The notes beneath the pieces were generated by a model, which made no database searches, was not told the origin of the DNA, and saw only the letters and a list, made by a program, of their open reading frames with translations. This document shows, in pieces, positions 24,821 through 33,074 of a DNA stretch of 64,000 nucleotides. The stretch is from the NCBI RefSeq assembly GCF_002796545.1, contig NZ_CP024895.1, positions 124,001-188,000 of the forward strand, read 5' to 3'. The DNA comes from Amycolatopsis sp. AA4 (GTDB taxonomy: Bacteria; Actinomycetota; Actinomycetes; Mycobacteriales; Pseudonocardiaceae). Both the position numbers and the translations under genes were made by a program. The first letter of the stretch is position 1. Each line of letters starts with the position of its first letter.

Positions 24821-25755
24821 CTGGCCCGCGGATGCCCGGCGCCGACCTCCGGCGGGCGATGCCGCGCGGCGACGACGCCCAACCGTGCGGAGCCTGGCAC
24901 TGGGGGGCCGGACGAGATGCCGGAGTTCGTCGATCCGGTGGCCGCATGGCCGGTCGAAGCCGGACGGCCGATGAAGGTTCCCGCCCGTGCCGGTCTGGCG
25001 GGGCCGCGCGGGCAGCGAACTGGCGTCCCGCGCGTCGGTGCGGCTGGAGCTGGCCTGCGGTCCCCGAGTGGAAACCCACTGCTGTTCCGGCACCTGCCCA
25101 GCGGACTCCCGCTGGCGTGGGTCAACGCCAAGCCGTCGCGGTTCAAGACCGACCCGGACGCGGCCGGTTCGTCCTCGGGCACGAGATCGCCCCCGCCGTG
25201 CTCGGCGACTAATCGCACCTGCGGCGATCGCCGCTGGCGTCGCGCGCGGACGGCCTGCGCCGCGCTCGCGCGGGCATTGGCCTGGCCCGGTGCGCTGCTC
25301 GCGTTTTCTTTGCCAGGCCCTGCAACGACGCCCCTGCCCGGTGTTCCCGCGGCCGCGCCCGCCGCTGCGGCGATCGCCGCAGCGCTGTGCCACCTGCGCA
25401 CGTACCCATCGCCCGCGACACCGAGCTCCAGGCCGATGCCTGGGCCATGGCAGCACTCGACGCGCCGATGCCCGCCAGCGTCGACAGCATGAGCCGCCTG
25501 ATCGAACGGATGAACGAGCCTGGGACCGGGAAAAGCTCACGTTCCTGCGGTTCCTGCTGAACTGGACGGTGGCTGCGCACCCACCCCCGGACGCGCCGGC
25601 AACGTCGCAGGGCGGACGCGGCGCGGCCCGGCGGCGGGTCCAGGCGGCCGCGACCGGCGGGAGTGCGGCGTCAGCTCAACGGGATCCGAGACATCGACGA
25701 CGACGCGCAGCCGGACGAGAGCGGTTTCGTGGCGCCGTCCGGCGACGCGGGTTAG
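24821..25755 (+). pseudogene. Decayed coding sequence with several frameshifts
   Basis: No intact gene, but the last third reads like a real protein broken by frameshifts: TELQADAWAMAALDAPMPAS then RLIERMN (about 25420-25515) in one frame, DERAWDREKLTFLRFLLNWT (about 25509-25570) in the next, and RRQLNGIRDIDDDAQPDESG ending in a TAG at about 25755 in the third. Upstream (24917-25212), fragments such as MPEFVDPVAAWPVEAG and RFVLGHEIAPAVLGD lie in different frames. Family unknown. The pieces could be one helical cytoplasmic protein. Sequencing errors would give the same picture. Confidence 0.45.
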
Positions 25756-25846
25756 CCTCACCGGTACAGCGCACCCGAACGGGCTAACCGGCACCCGCAT
25801 CGCGACCGGCCCCATCGAGGGTCCGCGTGACCAGGGGAGGAAGCCC

Positions 25847-26506
25847 ATGCGCGACACGGCATCCGTCGACGCGCTGTGGGACGACTACGACCACTGGGTG
25901 AAAGCCCTCGCCTACGAAGCCGTCCGCTCCTACGACAGCACCTCCCGGGCCGTCGGGAAACTCGCCGCCGAGACCAGACAGCTCCTGGCCGCCCACGGCG
26001 AGCACCCCAGCTGCGTGAGCGACACCGCCGTGATCCTCGCCGCCGAACTCCCCGCCGCATTCCGGCCGGCCAGTCTCCGCGCCTGCCGCCGCGAGCGCGT
26101 CGGCGTCGACGGACTCGCGGCCACCGTCGCCGAACTCCGCGGACACCACCGGAAGCTCCGGCCGCGAGCGGGCACCGACCGCGTGATCGACCGCCAGCTC
26201 GACGACCTGCTCACCGTGATGACCGCCCTGGGGCAGCAAGTCACCGAACCGCACCCGGCCTGGCCTGGCGGATGGGTGCTGCGGCTCAGCCGCCCCGGAA
26301 CGCCGGACCTCCTGCTGCGCGAGGCCCAACGAGCGGAAAGCCGCGCGTTCCGGACCCAGGACGACGCCCTCGCGGCCGGCGCGCTCGTGGAGCGCGACCA
26401 CGCCGGCCTGGTCTGCACGCCGCGATGGTCTCCCATCAGCGGCGGCCGCCGACCGGTGCCGGCCGACGCCGGCGCCTGGTCCGACGGCGACACCGTCCTC
26501 GGGTAA
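25847..26506 (+). CDS. Hypothetical helical protein
   Basis: 219 residues with AGGGGAGGAAG before the ATG. Residues 1-130 are strongly helical (DALWDDYDHWVKALAYEAVR, then VGKLAAETRQLLAAHGEH, then DRVIDRQLDDLLTVMTALGQ). The C-terminus (GGWVLRLSRPGTPDLLLREA) looks like a small beta/alpha unit. No signal peptide or membrane segment. No family recognised. It stands alone, converging on the XRE gene at 26920. Confidence 0.65.
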   Translation: MRDTASVDALWDDYDHWVKALAYEAVRSYDSTSRAVGKLAAETRQLLAAHGEHPSCVSDTAVILAAELPAAFRPASLRACRRERVGVDGLAATVAELRGHHRKLRPRAGTDRVIDRQLDDLLTVMTALGQQVTEPHPAWPGGWVLRLSRPGTPDLLLREAQRAESRAFRTQDDALAAGALVERDHAGLVCTPRWSPISGGRRPVPADAGAWSDGDTVLG

Positions 26507-26877
26507 AAGCCGGGCAGGGGCAGGGCGACGCGTCGGTCGCACGAGGGCGAACCCCGACCCGGCGCGTGGGGGATGATCGTGATGGTCGCGCTGCGCGGCC
26601 CCGCACTCCCAGCCGTGCCCCGCATGCCGCAGGACCAGGCAGACGGGGCGAGGCTTTCTCACCCACGGCAACGGCGCACCGCCGCGATCTCCGGTCGTGA
26701 CCTCGACGCGGGGAGATCTGGCGGAGATTGCTCGCGGCAAAAGGACCGGTCAGGTTGCGCAAGTCGGGAAGGGCACGCTCCGCGTGCAAGAGCCCGGTTA
26801 CGCCGACAACACGCGAGCCGGGGCCCCTGGACAGGTGTGCCCGGCACCGCGAGGGGCAGGGTCGGTCGCCGCGCCGC
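26507..26877. other. Gap between convergent genes
   Basis: Nothing recognisable as a gene. Open frames on both strands lack protein-like composition and ribosome sites. Confidence 0.5.
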
Positions 26878-26908
26878 CGCCGCCGTCGCCGTCCGGGCGA
26901 CGGCGGCG
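26878..26908 (-). terminator. Terminator of the second XRE gene
   Basis: CGCCGCCGTCGCC (26878-26890) and GGCGACGGCGGCG (26896-26908) form a perfect 13-bp stem with a 5-base loop, 11 bases beyond the minus-strand stop. Confidence 0.6.
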
Positions 26909-26919
26909 CGCGAATGCGC

Positions 26920-27384
26920 TCAGTTCGGGCGCGGACCGTCGTCGGCGTCGCGCGATTCCAGCCGGAGCACGCACTCTTGCAGCACTTCCCCCAGCACTCC
27001 CCGCTCCCGCAGGCGATCGAGCACGGGCAGATGTTCCCGCAGGCCCTCGAGCATGGCCAACTGGCGATCGACCTTCCCCTCGAGCACCGGGTCTGCCTGC
27101 GGGTCGAGATAGCCGCGTTCGACGCCGAAGCACTTCTCGAGGTTGCGGAGCAGGCGGTCCGACGGGTTGACGCGCTTTCCGCGCCGCAGGTAGTGGATGT
27201 AGGAGTCGGTGACGCCGACGCGGTCGGCGATCTCTTTGTTGGTGTACGCCTGCGACCCTCCGCCGGGGCGGATCGTGGCGAACAGTTTGTTGATCTTTTG
27301 CGTCAGGACCGGGTCGGCAGCGTCCGCCTCGCGCAGCTCGCCTGTCGGCGGGGACATCCCCCCAGAATCAGACATTGACATCAT
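26920..27384 (-). CDS. XRE-family helix-turn-helix regulator
   Basis: About 154 residues. Three in-frame ATGs lie at 27384, 27381 and 27375 (MMSMSDSG). AAAAGGG sits directly before the first and about 9 bases before the third, so 27375 may be the true start. The HTH is KINKLFATIRPGG...NKEIADRVGVTDSYIHYLRR, then a FGVERGYL segment matching FGVETSYF of the XRE protein at 360-821. The C-terminal helix (KVDRQLAMLEGLREHLPVLD) probably dimerises. Unlike the other copy it has no peptidase partner. It is transcribed away from the palindrome at 27579-27592, so it may act on that site. The target is inferred. Confidence 0.8.
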   Translation of the reverse strand: MMSMSDSGGMSPPTGELREADAADPVLTQKINKLFATIRPGGGSQAYTNKEIADRVGVTDSYIHYLRRGKRVNPSDRLLRNLEKCFGVERGYLDPQADPVLEGKVDRQLAMLEGLREHLPVLDRLRERGVLGEVLQECVLRLESRDADDGPRPN

Positions 27385-27578
27385 CCCTTTTGGTGTGGCT
27401 ACCGGCCTTTGCAGCGCAGAGACCCGATAGGTGGGTGCCACAAGCAAGCCCAACGGTAGTCGAAACCCGCCGATCATCCCCAGTTTCGTCACCCTACGTT
27501 ACACGGCTAGTCCATACGGGTGGTCTGCGTGGGGGAGTCGCCGCACGCGCCCTGCCTGTCCTACAGTGACGGACGAAG

Positions 27579-27592
27579 TTAACTGCAGTTAA
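27579..27592. promoter_or_regulatory. Perfect palindrome TTAACTGCAGTTAA
   Basis: A 14-bp perfect palindrome in an otherwise GC-rich region, about 190 bases upstream of the divergent XRE gene. Near-identical sites occur at 33469-33481, before the transfer operon, and in weaker form at 18315-18328. It is the best operator candidate of the window. Confidence 0.5.
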
Positions 27593-27978
27593 TTCCGCTG
27601 GCCCGGGGGGACCAAAGTGGGGGACCGCATCGTGCTGCCCGGAAACGGCAGCGAGTTCACGCGGCGCGTGCTGGGCGAGGGCCCGGGGCGGTCGCGCCGG
27701 TTCGCCGCCCTGCCCGGCGCCTCGCGGGCTTGTTCGGTCTCGGTCGCATCCCTGCCGCCGTGCCCGGTCCGCGACGTCGGACGTCACGGACCGGGCCGAG
27801 GGCAAAAGACCCGGGGTGCTGGCGTCCTGATCGCCGAGCACCTCTTCTCCTATCCCGGCACAGGTTGGCTGTCGCGTGCCGCGGACGCGGCTGCGGCAAC
27901 CTCTGCAGCGCGGACCTTTCCACGGGGGCGATCGTCGTCCGATCGACGCCGGGACTCGGCGAGGGGAAGGGGGATCAC

Positions 27979-28011
27979 ATGTCACGGTCGCGCATGATGT
28001 GCCTCCTCTGA
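27979..28011 (+). CDS. Possible 10-residue leader peptide MSRSRMMCLL
   Basis: The ATG follows GGGAAGGGGGATC, a strong ribosome site, and a stop follows after ten codons. A similar beginning (CACATGTCGCGGTCGCG, MSRSR) recurs at 28095. Short peptides of this kind can be translated leaders. Nothing downstream shows its target. Confidence 0.3.
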   Translation: MSRSRMMCLL

Positions 28012-28128
28012 GTTAACGAGCGCACCAGAAAAACGACTCGGATGGACCTGTTGTCAAGGGGAGTGACAGTTGCAGGCTGTATTTGATCGTTCACATGTCG
28101 CGGTCGCGGCGCATAGCGGGGCCTCCTT

Positions 28129-28150
28129 TCGGATGCGATCTCGCATCCGA
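28129..28150. promoter_or_regulatory. 22-bp dyad
   Basis: TCGGATGCGA and TCGCATCCGA are separated by TC, an almost gapless palindrome about 190 bases before the GGDEF gene. It could be an operator. The missing loop argues against a terminator. Confidence 0.4.
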
Positions 28151-28335
28151 GGCTCGACGGGCCCGGAGAAGAAGGCGGTTCGGTGCCGGGCAGGCGCGTT
28201 CACCCCAGAAGGCGGCCCGGTTTCGGCTCGCGAAGCAGCACAAAGTTCACCTCCGCTGCTCGTCGGCCCCGAAGCGCGAGGTGAGAGCGGCAGGTCGTGG
28301 GTGGCTGCGCCTGTCGCACATCAGGGGGGATCGGA

Positions 28336-29787
28336 ATGGCGGTAACTAGCCTGTCACGAGCCTGGAAACCGACGGAAGCGCGGTCGGATGACAAATACCG
28401 GTCAAAAGACGCACTGCGGTCGCTGAGCAGACCGACCATCGCCTCGGTCCTGCTGATCGACCTGGCCGGACTGGCCGCCGTGGCCTGGGCAGTGTTGAGA
28501 TCCGGCACGCCACAGTTGCACCACTGGCTGCTGTTCGCCCTGATCACCGCCGCCGCGCTCGCGCACATGGCGCTGACCCGGCCGTCTGAGGAACGACGGC
28601 GCGCCGTCCGCCAGGAACGCCGTCTGGTCGAATTCGTCGACCAGAACGGAATCTGGTCCTCCGCCGCGGCGCTGGTGCTTCCGGCGCCGATGGCGATCGC
28701 GCTGGTCCTGATCGTGCGCAGCCGCCGGTTCTTCGTCGCCCGCAAACCGCTCGGGCTGTGGACCAGCACCACCGCCACAGTGGTGCTCGCGGTCGTCGGC
28801 GCGAGCACGGTCCGGGACCTCATCGACGCTCCCACCTGGCTCAGCGGCGCGGCAGTAACCTTCGACGCCGGCACCGGGCTACGAGCGCTGGCGCTGATGT
28901 CCGCCGCGGTCGCGGTCTACTTCCTGGCCGAGGCGGTGCCGATCGGCATCTACCGCGGCATCCGCTGGGGCAAATGGCGACTTGCCGACACGATCGGCAG
29001 CCGGGACGACAACAAGCTGATCCTGCACACCCTGCTGCTGGGCATGGCCGTCGCGCTGGTGGCCGTCGCGCTCCCGGCCCCGGCCTTGGCAGGCATGCTC
29101 GCCGTCGCCGTCTACGACACCCGCAGCATCGGACGCATCGCGGCGCTGGAAACCGAAAGCAAGAAACACCGGACCGACGCCCTGACCGACGCCCGGACCG
29201 GGCTCTTGAACCGGCGCGGATTCGACGCGCTCGCCGCCGCGGCGGTGGACCTCGACCATGCCAACGGCCAGCCCACCACCATGCTGATGCTCGACATCGA
29301 CCGCTTCAAGTGGTGGAACAGCCGCATCGGCCACCCCGGCGGCGACAAAGTGCTCGAGGCCGTGGCGACGGTGCTGCGCACCGAGACACGCGCCGGGGAC
29401 ATCCTCGCGAGGACGGGCGGCGAGGAAATGGCCGTCGTCCTCCCGGGAACCGAGTGGACCAAAGCCGTCGACATCGCCGAGCGGATCCGCCGGTCGGTCG
29501 AGAAACTCGAGACCAAGGTCGTCAACCCGGCCGGCGGCGACACGATCCGGCTCGGACACGACGGGCTTCCCCGGTGCACCATCTCGATCGGCGTCGCAAC
29601 CTCGCCCGAACAGGGCACCGACATCGCCGCGCTGGAACGCTACTCCGACCAAGCGCTCGAAGTCGCCAAGCAGAACGGACGCAACCAGGTCGTCGCGCTG
29701 GCCATGCTCGTTCCCCGCGCGGGCGAGGGGCCGCACCGCATCCCGACGGCGCACAGCGAACGCCCGGCGCTCGCGAGGAACAGCTAG
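28336..29787 (+). CDS. Membrane diguanylate cyclase (GGDEF domain)
   Basis: 483 residues. The ATG is preceded by GGGGGGATCGGA. Four to six transmembrane helices (about 50-260, e.g. TIASVLLIDLAGLAAVAWAV and LLLGMAVALVAVALPA) form an uncharacterised membrane sensor. A GGDEF domain follows (about 275-460): TDARTGLLNRRGFDALAA, MLMLDIDRFKWWN, and the signature GGEEM at 361-365. Met replaces the usual Phe, while the metal-binding and catalytic acidic residues remain. The inhibitory I-site RAGD (352-355) is present, so product feedback is likely. It should convert two GTP to cyclic di-GMP, a signal tied to development and transfer in actinobacteria. Activity with GGEEM is plausible but untested. Confidence 0.88.
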   Translation: MAVTSLSRAWKPTEARSDDKYRSKDALRSLSRPTIASVLLIDLAGLAAVAWAVLRSGTPQLHHWLLFALITAAALAHMALTRPSEERRRAVRQERRLVEFVDQNGIWSSAAALVLPAPMAIALVLIVRSRRFFVARKPLGLWTSTTATVVLAVVGASTVRDLIDAPTWLSGAAVTFDAGTGLRALALMSAAVAVYFLAEAVPIGIYRGIRWGKWRLADTIGSRDDNKLILHTLLLGMAVALVAVALPAPALAGMLAVAVYDTRSIGRIAALETESKKHRTDALTDARTGLLNRRGFDALAAAAVDLDHANGQPTTMLMLDIDRFKWWNSRIGHPGGDKVLEAVATVLRTETRAGDILARTGGEEMAVVLPGTEWTKAVDIAERIRRSVEKLETKVVNPAGGDTIRLGHDGLPRCTISIGVATSPEQGTDIAALERYSDQALEVAKQNGRNQVVALAMLVPRAGEGPHRIPTAHSERPALARNS

Positions 29788-29826
29788 CACGCCGGGCGGA
29801 CGAACGGCCGGACTCCCAGAACGCGG

Positions 29827-29867
29827 ACCGGTCCCGGCGCGGCGTTTCTCCGGGCGCCGGGACCGGT
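29827..29867 (+). terminator. Terminator of the GGDEF gene
   Basis: ACCGGTCCCGGCGC (29827-29840) and GCGCCGGGACCGGT (29854-29867) form a perfect 14-bp stem with a 13-base loop, 40 bases after the stop. Confidence 0.65.
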
Positions 29868-29951
29868 GCGCGAGAGCCGGTCGGGTCGCTGCCCGGCATG
29901 GTCAAATAGAGCGTCCAGGTCATGGAGACGGGAGAAGGGGGAAACACCCGG

Positions 29952-30293
29952 GTGAACGCCAACCCGGCACAGCGGGTCGGGCATCGCGAAGCCCTTCGCT
30001 TGACGCTGCGCGATGTCTGGTACCTGGTGCCCGCCGCTGTCGCCTTCTGGGCAGTCACCGGCGCCACCGCATCCTCGGCGATGTGGGCCGCAGGCTGGTT
30101 CGCGCTCGTCACGGCCGTCTGTTTCGGGTTCAACTCGCAGTACGTCCGCCTGATGAACCGTCTGCGGTCAACGACGGCACCGAAACGGCAACCTCGGCTG
30201 CGAGCACGGAAGATCGCCGGAATGGCGGCACGGACCGGTCACCAATCAACCGCGTGCGCGGCGGAGACGACGCCGCGGTCGGAACCTTCCTGA
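29952..30293 (+). CDS. Small membrane protein
   Basis: About 113 residues from a GTG (VNANPAQRVGHREAL) with GGAGAAGGGGG upstream. An ATG at 29922 is also in frame. Two adjacent hydrophobic segments (DVWYLVPAAVAFWAVTGATA and MWAAGWFALVTAVCFGF) form a hairpin. The C-terminal half is Arg/Lys/Thr rich and cytoplasmic. The layout resembles the small two-helix proteins seen elsewhere in this window. No family recognised. Confidence 0.55.
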   Translation: MNANPAQRVGHREALRLTLRDVWYLVPAAVAFWAVTGATASSAMWAAGWFALVTAVCFGFNSQYVRLMNRLRSTTAPKRQPRLRARKIAGMAARTGHQSTACAAETTPRSEPS

Positions 30294-30419
30294 CCGGGAG
30301 CCCAGCACCAGCGCGAAACCCTTCGGCTGGCCCGGGCTCCGACCGTTCGGCAGCGCAGTCGGCGCCGAACGCTTTGCGCCCACAGCCGTCCCCGCTGCGG
30401 AGCTAGCAGGAAAACCTCG

Positions 30420-30887
30420 TCACGTCGGCGGCGAATCGGCAGCGGCAGCAAGCGGATCGCCGGAGCCGCCGGCGCTCCTCGCCGCGCGGCGCCCGCGCCA
30501 CGGGCCGCCGAGCGGCCGTCCCCGCCCCGGACGTCGTCCGATCCCTGACCGCTCGTGCCCGCCCAGGGCAAGAGCTTCGGACCGATCCCACTCGCCGACG
30601 GCAGCCCGTTCCCCGAGGAAGTAGCCGAATCCGATCGCGCCGAGCAGCGCAAGGCCGGAGACAACGGCGATGCCCGCGAACACCACGCCCGTGCGCGGCA
30701 AGCCGTGGGCGACGACAACAACGACCACGGCGAGCTGTGCCAGGACGTAACCCGCGACGGCCCACCGGCGTCGACGGTCGCTGCGGGCGCGCGCGTCCAT
30801 CAGCCGCTCGTAACGGCCGCTCGGCCCTGTCATTCCCGGCACCGGCCCGTCCGGTCCGTCCGGTCCGTCCGGTCCGATCTGCGACAT
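30420..30887 (-). CDS. Membrane protein with a GPD repeat N-terminus
   Basis: 155 residues. The ATG follows AAAGGGGGATC. The N-terminus has GPDGPDGPDGP repeats, then a basic stretch (YERLMDARARSDRRRRW), two transmembrane helices (AVAGYVLAQLAVVVVVVAHG and VVFAGIAVVSGLALLGAIGF) and a Gly/Arg-rich tail. No family recognised. It converges on the small membrane gene at 29952. No partner is evident. Confidence 0.6.
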   Translation of the reverse strand: MSQIGPDGPDGPDGPVPGMTGPSGRYERLMDARARSDRRRRWAVAGYVLAQLAVVVVVVAHGLPRTGVVFAGIAVVSGLALLGAIGFGYFLGERAAVGEWDRSEALALGGHERSGIGRRPGRGRPLGGPWRGRRAARSAGGSGDPLAAAADSPPT

Positions 30888-31113
30888 GTCTGATCCCCCT
30901 TTGTCCAGACCGTGCCCCGGTGCGCCCTACGTTAACGCCAAGGCGGCGCGTTCTCCCCCCTTCGCGGCGTGCGCCCCCGGGCCTCGCCGGCGCGGCGGCG
31001 TGGATCCGGGCGCGGGTCATCTGGCGAAGTTCTTCAGCGGCGGCAATTTCTGGGGCCTCGTACGTCGCCGCGAGGGCGGCCTTCTGCTGCCAGAACTTCC
31101 AGCGGGGCATCGA

Positions 31114-31555
31114 CTACAGGCGCTCGGCCTTGCTTCGCTCGCGGTCAGCGGATTCCAGGCGGTCCTTGATCGTCGCGAAGCGGGCGGCGTAGTCGTCGGC
31201 GCCCGGGTGGCTGGCCACCAGTTCGCAGTAGTGCCGGATGTTGCGGAGCGCGTTCCGCGCGGGATCGCGTTCTCCGCGCTCGCCGCCTGCCGATGGGCCT
31301 CCTGCGCCAACGAGGCGATCCGGTGTGAGGTCTCGCGATCGGGCAGCAGGCGCGTGCCGACGGTCATCCGCGCCTGCATCAACTGGTGGCCCAGCTCAGC
31401 GAGGTTTGCGCGCACCGCGCGAACCTCCCGATGCGCGGACACGATTCGGGGTCCTTGCGCGCTTCCAGCCGCGGCTTCGCGGCGAACTCGATGGCCAGGG
31501 TCACGACCGTCGCCGTCACGACGCTGATCAGGGCGCTGACAAAAGCCGGGTTCAC
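31114..31555 (-). pseudogene. Membrane-anchored helical protein with two frameshifts
   Basis: Pieces in three frames join into one sensible protein: WVNPAFVSALISVVTATVVT plus AIEFAAKPRLEARKDPE (one membrane helix); then, after a shift in a run of four G/C bases at 31448-31451, RIVSAHREVRAVRANLAELG through SLAQEAHRQAASAE; then, after a shift near 31261-31277, RDPARNALRNIRHYCELVAS through DRERSKAERL and a TAG at 31116-31114. The result is an inner-membrane anchor with a soluble helical domain. Two indels argue for decay. A start at the GTG at 31555 is a guess. Function unknown. Confidence 0.55.
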
Positions 31556-31694
31556 CCAGTAGCTAGCACCACAGCCTCTTCCGCGAGAGGGTCCGAAGCG
31601 GTGCGGCGTCACTGGAATGCCTCCGGCGGCGCCGAGGTTCCCGAGCACGCGCGGGAACCTCGACTAGCCTTCCCTCACGCGTCGAACGAGGGGA

Positions 31695-33074
31695 TTGCCG
31701 GTGGCGGATGTCGAGAGCCTGATCGCGCGGGTCTGGAGCCCGGACACCAGGCCGCTTGCCGAGGAAGCTTGGCGCTGCTACACCTCCGGCGCCATCCGCG
31801 CGAGCATCGCGGCGACCTGGACCGCGGTAACCGCCGACATCATCGCCAAGCTCATCCAGCTCGCGGACTCCGGCGATGGCGCAGCGGTTGCCTTCCGCGC
31901 CAGCGTGACCGGCGCTCAGGAGAAGGGCGTCAGCCCGGACGGCGTCAAGGCCATGCAGAACATCGAAGCCGGCCTGCTGAGCAAGGCGGCGCAGTTCGAA
32001 TTGATCGACCCGATCGGCCAGCGCGAGCTCGAACGGATCCGGGAGGACCGCAACCTCTGCGTGCACCCGTCCCTGCGGAGTTTCGGCGAAGCGTACGAGC
32101 CGCAGCCCGAAGTCGCACGCGCGCACCTGGCTGTCGCGCTGACAACGCTGCTGACCCATCCCCCCACGCAAGGCGGGAAAATCCTCGAGCAGTACATCAA
32201 CTACACCTGCGACCCTTCGTTCGTGCCGGTGGTCTCCCTCGTCCAGGCCAACTTCTTCGACCGCGTTCGCACGGCCGCCCGGACCAACATCGCCAAGTTC
32301 GCCGCGAAACACGCTCTCCGCGAACTCGATCCCGAGAACCGGTTGCCGGCCGTCGAGTACGCCTACAGGTCCGCTTTCGTGCTGCTGGCGTTCGCGCAAC
32401 GCGACAGGGAGCTTGTCCGTTCAGCCGTAGCGACGCAGCGCGGCGAATTCGAGACGCTGGAGGGCGACAAGCAGCTTCGCGCACTCATGCGTCTCTGCGA
32501 CGAGGACTTCTTCTGGGACATTGTGGACGAACCGCTCCGCAAGAAGTTCCAGATCCTGCTGAGCCCGACCATCGCTGCCGGGCATTGGGACCCGCTTCCC
32601 GCCGACACCGCGTCAGTCCTCGCCGTCGTCACCAGCACCTACGCGAGGGAACGGTTCCCCGATCTCGAACAGCGTTTTTCCTCCCTGCCCCAGCTGCACC
32701 GGATGAACGTCGTCGCGGCACGCCCCCATCGCTACTTCCTCCCCGAAGTGCTCGGGTTCCTCAAGGAAGCCGGAAGCTTCCGCATCGGGGAGCAAGCCGG
32801 CCAGTTGCTCGTCCAGCACAGTCCCTTCCTCTCCCTCGACGATCTCCACGCCGCCCTGACGGCGTGGGCGGACAACCACGAGTGCCGCAGGGCCGCACAG
32901 ATGCCCGAGTTGGCGGTAGCGCTGTTCCGCACCACCGCCCGCCTCGGGACGATCCGGGCGACGGCGTTCGTCGACTTCCTCACGAAGATCAAGGACTTGT
33001 CCGAGGAAAACGACAGCTACTACCTGTACCCCGCGCTGGAGGTCGTCCTGCGGGACGGCGGCCACATCGGTTAG
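31695..33074 (+). CDS. HEPN-like protein of unknown function
   Basis: 459 residues from a TTG (MPVADVESL); a GTG two codons later (31701) is equally possible, both after GAGGGGA. The N-terminal 160 residues are all-helical and end in EDRNLCVHPSLRSF. R119 and H124 give the Rx4H motif of HEPN nucleases, and the surrounding pattern (helix, acidic-basic turn, RN..VHP) fits HEPN families such as those in Abi and toxin systems. The remaining 300 residues are helical repeats (FVLLAFAQRDRELVRSAVAT, LQILLSPTIAAG-like stretches) without a recognised domain. It stands alone upstream of the transfer operon. A phage-defence or RNA-cutting role is inference. It could also be a non-enzymatic relative. Confidence 0.6.
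   Translation: MPVADVESLIARVWSPDTRPLAEEAWRCYTSGAIRASIAATWTAVTADIIAKLIQLADSGDGAAVAFRASVTGAQEKGVSPDGVKAMQNIEAGLLSKAAQFELIDPIGQRELERIREDRNLCVHPSLRSFGEAYEPQPEVARAHLAVALTTLLTHPPTQGGKILEQYINYTCDPSFVPVVSLVQANFFDRVRTAARTNIAKFAAKHALRELDPENRLPAVEYAYRSAFVLLAFAQRDRELVRSAVATQRGEFETLEGDKQLRALMRLCDEDFFWDIVDEPLRKKFQILLSPTIAAGHWDPLPADTASVLAVVTSTYARERFPDLEQRFSSLPQLHRMNVVAARPHRYFLPEVLGFLKEAGSFRIGEQAGQLLVQHSPFLSLDDLHAALTAWADNHECRRAAQMPELAVALFRTTARLGTIRATAFVDFLTKIKDLSEENDSYYLYPALEVVLRDGGHIG

Larger units (their letters stand above)
27385..28335. other. Long control region with palindromes and mini-ORFs
   Basis: No full-length gene is convincing. Contents: the promoter side of the XRE gene; the perfect palindrome at 27579-27592; two short frames starting MSRSR with similar upstream and coding bases (27979 and 28095); and a 22-bp dyad at 28129-28150. 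A leader or small regulatory RNA for the GGDEF gene may lie here. Confidence 0.5.

Noticed and set aside
27617..27997. 126-codon plus-strand frame after the palindrome
   Set aside because: A GTG and G-rich upstream bases exist, but the translation is Arg/Gly/Ser-rich without fold-like pattern and no coupling supports it.
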